A stretch of DNA of 9,259 bases from Candidatus Sulfotelmatobacter sp. (GTDB taxonomy: Bacteria; Acidobacteriota; Terriglobia; Terriglobales; Acidobacteriaceae): assembly GCA_030045935.1 (NCBI GenBank), contig JASIEN010000198.1:1-9259 (forward strand), given 5' to 3'. Positions 6,170 to 9,259 of the stretch are shown piece after piece (the stretch's first letter is position 1; the number at the start of each line of letters is the position of its first letter). The notes beneath the pieces were generated by a model, which made no database searches, was not told the origin of the DNA, and was given only the letters and a program-made list of their open reading frames with translations. The translations under genes and the position numbers were made by a program.

Positions 6170-6197
6170 TTGGCCTTAATGTTAGAATTTATATATA
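6170..6197 (+). promoter_or_regulatory. Candidate promoter of hpnJ
   Basis: TTGGCC (6170-6175) and TATATA (6192-6197) are separated by 16 nt and match a sigma-70 type -35/-10 pair moderately (-10 good, -35 weak). The local AT-rich patch stands out against GC-rich surroundings. Transcription from it would begin at or next to the hpnJ ATG at 6204, implying a leaderless or nearly leaderless message, which agrees with the missing ribosome binding site. Confidence 0.4.
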
Positions 6198-6203
6198 CCA
6201 ACT

Positions 6204-7673
6204 ATGCCCTTAAAAACACTGTTTCTGAACCCGCCGTCTTTTGAGAACTTCGATGGGGGTGCAGGCTCCCGCTGGCCGGCTACACGCGAAATCGAGTCAT
6301 ACTGGTACCCTGTTTGGCTGGCCTATCCCGCGGGGATGCTGGAGGGCGCGCGGCTTCTGGACGCACCTCCTCACTACATTTCGGCCCAGCAGACCATTGA
6401 AATTGCCAAAGATTACGAGTTCCTGGTGCTGTTTACCAGCACTCCCGGCTTTCCGGGCGACATCGGCCTGGCGCGAGCCATCAAATCGGCTAATCCTAAG
6501 ATGAAAATCGCTTTCGTGGGGCCGCACGTAAGCGTGCTGCCGGAGAAATCTTTGCGCGAATGTCCTGCGATCGACTTCGTGGTACGCAGAGAGTTCGACT
6601 TGGCCGTCGTGGACTATGCAAAAGGCAAGCCCATCGAGGATATTCTCGGCGTTTCCTACCTGAAAGACGGCCAGATCGTTCACAACCCAGACGCGCCGCC
6701 GATTCAGGATCTCGATGCACTTCCCCATGTCACCGAGGTCTACAAGCGTGATCTCGATGTGACGCGGTATAACGTGCCGTTTCTGTTGCATCCCTACGTT
6801 TCACTTTACACAACGCGTGGATGTCCGGCGCAATGCACCTTCTGCCTGTGGCCACAGACTTTGAGCGGACATCCCTGGCGGAAGCGTTCCAGCGATGATG
6901 TTGCCGCTGAAATGTCGAGGGTCAAACAGTATTGGCCCGACGTAAAAGAATTTTTCTTCGATGACGACACTTTCAATATTCAGAAGGCGCGGACGATCGA
7001 GTTGTGCAGCAAGCTGAAGCCGCTGGGACTCACCTGGTCATGCACCTCGCGAGTCACAACGGACTTTGAAACTTTGAAAGCGATGAAAGAAGCGGGATGC
7101 CGTTTGCTGATTGTGGGTTATGAGTCGGGGGATGCGCAGATTCTGAAGAACATCAAGAAAGGTGCAACCGTCGAGCGTGCCCGCCAGTTCACCAAGGACT
7201 GCCACAAGCTTGGGCTGGTCATTCATGGCGACTTCATTATGGGCTTGCCCGGAGAAACTCGCGAGACGATCAACACCACGATCAAGTTCGCCAAAGAACT
7301 CGACGTTGAAACCATTCAGGTCTCAGTCGCCCACGCATATCCTGGGACTGAGCTGTACGAATATGCAGTGAAAAACGGCTTCATCGTTGGCAACAACAAA
7401 ATGGTAGATGAAGGCGGACATCAACTGGCGCACATTCAATATCCCGGGTTATCCGCGGACGAAATTCTCGCTTCGGTGCACCGCTTCTATGACGAGTATT
7501 ACTTCCGTCCCAAGGCCGTGTTCCGAATTCTCAGGAAGGCTGCCTTCGACAGGAGCGAGCGGAAGCGTCTTTACCGCGAAGCGAAGACCTTCATGAAGCT
7601 GCGCGCACAGCGCAACAAGCTGGTGAAAAAGCACGGAAGCGAGACGGTTGCGGCGGAGCCGGCAAAAGCGTAA
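6204..7673 (+). CDS. hpnJ: Hopanoid biosynthesis radical SAM protein HpnJ
   Basis: A B12-type radical SAM enzyme of 489 residues, the usual HpnJ length. HpnJ acts late in hopanoid tailoring: with HpnI and HpnK it is needed to turn bacteriohopanetetrol glucosamine into bacteriohopanetetrol cyclitol ether, a radical ring contraction of the sugar. Seen: the typical opening LKTLFLNPPSFENFDGGAGS (3-22), YWYPVWLAYPAGMLEGARLLD, a cobalamin-binding-like Rossmann region (about 60-150, with FVGPHVSVLPE), and the [4Fe-4S] cluster motif TRGCPAQCTFC with C207, C211 and C214 (CX3CX2C). Then come FFFDDDTF, the GYESGD SAM-contacting segment, and HGDFIMGLPGET. No HpnI or HpnK is in the window, so the full cyclitol pathway is not shown. 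There is no ribosome binding site before the ATG; a candidate promoter sits immediately upstream. Two small transporter genes follow after 60 bp. Confidence 0.93.
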   Translation: MPLKTLFLNPPSFENFDGGAGSRWPATREIESYWYPVWLAYPAGMLEGARLLDAPPHYISAQQTIEIAKDYEFLVLFTSTPGFPGDIGLARAIKSANPKMKIAFVGPHVSVLPEKSLRECPAIDFVVRREFDLAVVDYAKGKPIEDILGVSYLKDGQIVHNPDAPPIQDLDALPHVTEVYKRDLDVTRYNVPFLLHPYVSLYTTRGCPAQCTFCLWPQTLSGHPWRKRSSDDVAAEMSRVKQYWPDVKEFFFDDDTFNIQKARTIELCSKLKPLGLTWSCTSRVTTDFETLKAMKEAGCRLLIVGYESGDAQILKNIKKGATVERARQFTKDCHKLGLVIHGDFIMGLPGETRETINTTIKFAKELDVETIQVSVAHAYPGTELYEYAVKNGFIVGNNKMVDEGGHQLAHIQYPGLSADEILASVHRFYDEYYFRPKAVFRILRKAAFDRSERKRLYREAKTFMKLRAQRNKLVKKHGSETVAAEPAKA

Positions 7674-7733
7674 TCAGTGGGCAGGAGAAAGTCCTGAAAG
7701 CTCTTCTTTGTGTCCCTCTAGTGAACGGTAGCC

Positions 7734-8180
7734 GTGACCTTCCGCAACTACCTCATTCTCGCCGGTGTCAGCATCTTCGCCTCTGCCGGTGACGCCATGC
7801 TGTCGCATGGCATGAAGCAGACCGGCAGCATCACGATTGGTCATCTGTCCAGCGTTATTGTTGCTGTGCTTAATCCGTGGGTTGCGTTCGGAATTGTTCT
7901 GCTGCTGGCATTTTTCGCGACATACACAACCGCACTTTCCTGGGCTGACCTAACGTATGTCCTGCCCGCAACCTCGCTGGGATACGTTCTGCTTGCTCTT
8001 GTTGCGCGGTTCATTCTGCATGAGCATGTCAGCCCGCTGCGCTGGCTTGGGATTGCCCTGATTACCAGCGGAGTCGGCTTCGTGGCGGGCGGACCGGCCC
8101 TTACCACTCATCCGCCACTCGAGCCGATCGAACATGAGGCGCAGCCCGGCAGCGCGGCTGTCAGCGGGGCGCGGCAATGA
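7734..8180 (+). CDS. Four-helix DMT/SMR-type half-transporter (first of a pair)
   Basis: A small membrane protein (148 residues) with four helices at about 5-25, 38-64, 70-94 and 102-120, followed by a cytosol-like Pro/Glu tail (121-148). It resembles half of an EamA drug/metabolite transporter, or a small multidrug resistance subunit. In helix 1, ASAGDAMLSHGMKQTG places D20 where EmrE has its proton-binding glutamate, ahead of the same MK pair. The HEHVSPLRWLGIALITSGVG end is typical of these families. The start is GTG at 7734 with a poor ribosome binding site. It lies 60 bp after hpnJ and overlaps the next gene by 4 bp (ATGA). Two-gene SMR and ArnE/ArnF-type flippases work as heterodimers, so the two products probably pair. 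The substrate is unknown; a hopanoid or lipid-linked sugar is only a guess from context. Confidence 0.8.
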   Translation: MTFRNYLILAGVSIFASAGDAMLSHGMKQTGSITIGHLSSVIVAVLNPWVAFGIVLLLAFFATYTTALSWADLTYVLPATSLGYVLLALVARFILHEHVSPLRWLGIALITSGVGFVAGGPALTTHPPLEPIEHEAQPGSAAVSGARQ

Positions 8181-8557
8181 AAACTCTCTATACCTGGGGC
8201 GCCATCCTCGCGATAACGCTTGCGTCAGTGGTCGGCGACGTTCTGCTCTCATGCGCCATGAAGCAGGTCGGCGATGTTCAGGCGCTCTGGAAAGAACTTG
8301 GGATTCTTGTGATCATACGGCGCACGCTGGCCAATTTGAACTTTCTCCTTGGCATAACAGCCATGGCGCTGGCCTTTTTCAGTCTGTTGTTTGCGCTTTC
8401 CTGGGGAGACGTGAGCCTGGTCGGCCCTGCGGCCGCTTCTCTCACCTTCATCGGCAATGCTTTCGCCGCAAAATTTTTCTTACACGAAAAAGTTGACCGG
8501 CGACGATGGATTGCGGCGGTACTGGTGGCAGGAGGCGTGGCGCTGCTGGCGGGCTGA
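8177..8557 (+). CDS. Four-helix DMT/SMR-type half-transporter (second of a pair)
   Basis: A 126-residue membrane protein clearly paralogous to the preceding one. Both share a G-D-x-x-L-S-x-x-M-K-Q-x-G block in helix 1 (here SVVGDVLLSCAMKQVG, D21), an ALSWGDVSLVGPAAASLTFIGNAFAAKFFLHEKV block and a final RRWIAAVLVAGGVALLAG helix. Here helices 1 and 2 are joined by a longer loop with KEL and RRT, and the C-terminal tail is absent. Its ATG overlaps the stop of the first gene (ATGA), which strongly suggests coupled translation and equal amounts, as for heterodimeric antiparallel SMR or ArnEF pairs. It ends 14 bp before the convergent hpnE stop. The transported compound cannot be deduced. Confidence 0.8.
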   Translation: MKTLYTWGAILAITLASVVGDVLLSCAMKQVGDVQALWKELGILVIIRRTLANLNFLLGITAMALAFFSLLFALSWGDVSLVGPAAASLTFIGNAFAAKFFLHEKVDRRRWIAAVLVAGGVALLAG

Positions 8558-8571
8558 GCGGGGCGAAGCAC

Positions 8572-9259
8572 TTACCGTTTCTCATTTGCCGCATGAAACA
8601 GCCGCATCAATCCGCTGGCAGCCAGGTCCTGCGACACAAAGCGTCGTTGCATCCCTTCGTTCTGCGCTAATCTCTCCGCAGCCAGATAACCGCTGCGCAC
8701 TGCGCCCTCCATGGTGGCGGGCCAGCCGGTAGAGGTGAAGTCTCCAGCGAGGAAAACGCGCGGCCAGGGCGTGCGCTGTTGAGGACGGTAAGCATCGATT
8801 CCCGGACGTGGCGAATAAGTAGCGTGAAGTTCCTTGATGACCGTTGATTTGATCAGGTTGGCGGTGCACGCTGCCGGGAAGAATTCGCGAACTTCTCTCA
8901 AAGCGAGATCGACGATTTCGGCGCGGGATTTGTCGATGAGGCCTTTCGAGGAGCTGACAACGAGTTCAATGTAGCTGGCGTTGGCATCGTCGACTGTGGC
9001 TCCTTCATCGCTTCCATTCTTTCGCCCCTTCGGGGCTTGCCCCTCATCCAATTCCAACCCACGGCTTGCGCCGTGGGCTGCATTCTCCCGCCGCTTCGCG
9101 GCTGCGGCATCGGTACGGTCGTACCTTTCGAGTTGGGGCACTCCGTTCTTGCGTTCCTTTTTCGTCAATCCTACGTTGCGCGTCAGCAGACGTGATTTGT
9201 GGAACATCCATTGAATGGTGCGGTCGAGCAGGACGGCGTGGTCGAGATCGCTGATCTGG
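8572..9259 (-). CDS. hpnE: HpnE, hydroxysqualene-to-squalene FAD amine oxidase family (C-terminal part)
   Basis: The C-terminal 228 codons of HpnE; the gene runs off the right edge, and the upstream frame (QISDLDHAVLLDRTIQW, 9258-9208) is open and family-like, so the ATG at 9207 is internal. HpnE reduces hydroxysqualene to squalene, the last step of the HpnC-HpnD-HpnE route feeding hopene cyclase. Seen: MFHKSRLL, then SYIELVVSSSK, LIDKSRAEIVDLALREVREFFP, VIKELHATYSPRPGIDAYRP and the C-terminal flavin-binding signature PRVFLAGDFTSTGWPATMEGAVRSGYLAAE. Between RNVG and SYIELVV is a roughly 65-residue charged segment absent from ordinary family members as I know them, encoded by hairpin-forming DNA and described separately. 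It converges on the half-transporter pair. Confidence 0.88.
   Translation of the reverse strand, partial: QISDLDHAVLLDRTIQWMFHKSRLLTRNVGLTKKERKNGVPQLERYDRTDAAAAKRRENAAHGASRGLELDEGQAPKGRKNGSDEGATVDDANASYIELVVSSSKGLIDKSRAEIVDLALREVREFFPAACTANLIKSTVIKELHATYSPRPGIDAYRPQQRTPWPRVFLAGDFTSTGWPATMEGAVRSGYLAAERLAQNEGMQRRFVSQDLAASGLMRLFHAANEKR
8977..9171. repeat. Palindrome-bearing in-frame insertion inside hpnE
   Basis: This stretch encodes a Lys/Arg/Glu/Ala-rich, probably disordered linker. The DNA carries three short GC-rich hairpins in a row: GCCCC-ttc-GGGGC (9024-9036), CCCACGGC-ttgc-GCCGTGGG (9058-9077) and GCCGC-ttc-GCGGC (9090-9102). Their loops and stems resemble the intergenic hairpins at 5067-5147. 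The length is a multiple of three as judged by the continuous frame on both sides. The exact borders are uncertain by several codons. It reads as a dispersed repeat that landed in a tolerant loop of the protein. Confidence 0.55.

Larger units (their letters stand above)
5896..6203. other. Non-coding region upstream of hpnJ with palindromes and tandem repeat
   Basis: The 308 bp have no coding signal I trust; short frames here lack family resemblance. The right half contains a long nested palindrome (6027-6083), a smaller inverted repeat AGCCTT/AAGGCT (6088-6121) enclosing two copies of a 10-mer, ACTGCGCAAA, and a candidate promoter next to hpnJ. The left half (5896-6020) shows nothing I can name. 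Confidence 0.55.

Noticed and set aside
5896..6203. Possible tRNA, small RNA gene or mobile element end in the region before hpnJ
   Set aside because: No cloverleaf, no transposase remnant and no target-site duplication could be recognised; only palindromes and a short tandem repeat were supported.

Overview
The window looks like chromosomal DNA of an Acidobacteriota species (Terriglobia / Koribacter-like). It has moderately high G+C and hopanoid genes (hpnJ and the end of hpnE). It also carries small orphan families that I recall mainly from acidobacteria: a secreted OB-fold protein, a DUF6629 membrane protein and a 'GWxPL...NPG...RGW' hypothetical. Intergenic stretches are full of short GC-rich hairpins with TTC or 4-nt loops. 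The assignment is inference from recognised families; no rRNA or marker gene is present.

Left part (1-3100): a membrane-anchored family 2 glycosyltransferase on the + strand meets, tail to tail, a VapBC-type toxin-antitoxin pair on the - strand, which has a palindrome just upstream of the antitoxin start. Upstream of that pair on the same strand is a secreted OB-fold protein. A decayed + strand gene follows (about 2544-3097), whose recognisable protein text changes reading frame at least twice.

Middle part (3190-4780): three - strand genes run DUF6629 membrane protein, RsbW-like anti-sigma kinase, SpoIIAA-like STAS anti-anti-sigma factor. The last two overlap by 4 bp and form a partner-switching module. 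The cognate sigma factor and PP2C phosphatase are not in the window.

Right part (4780-9259): a hairpin-rich intergenic region precedes a + strand transglutaminase-like protein. A second intergenic region with a 57-nt nested palindrome precedes hpnJ, the hopanoid radical SAM enzyme. After hpnJ come two translationally coupled four-helix DMT/SMR-type half-transporters. Converging on them from the right edge is the C-terminal part of hpnE (squalene-forming amine oxidase), which carries an unusual in-frame, palindrome-bearing insertion. hpnE acts early (making squalene, the hopanoid precursor) and hpnJ late (tailoring the polar head group), so the right third is probably the edge of a hopanoid locus. 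The paired small transporters may serve it, but that is inference.

I see no CRISPR array, tRNA, rRNA or intact insertion sequence. The strongest candidates for something undescribed are the hpnJ-linked half-transporter pair, the palindromic insertion in hpnE, and the DUF6629-RsbW-STAS operon.
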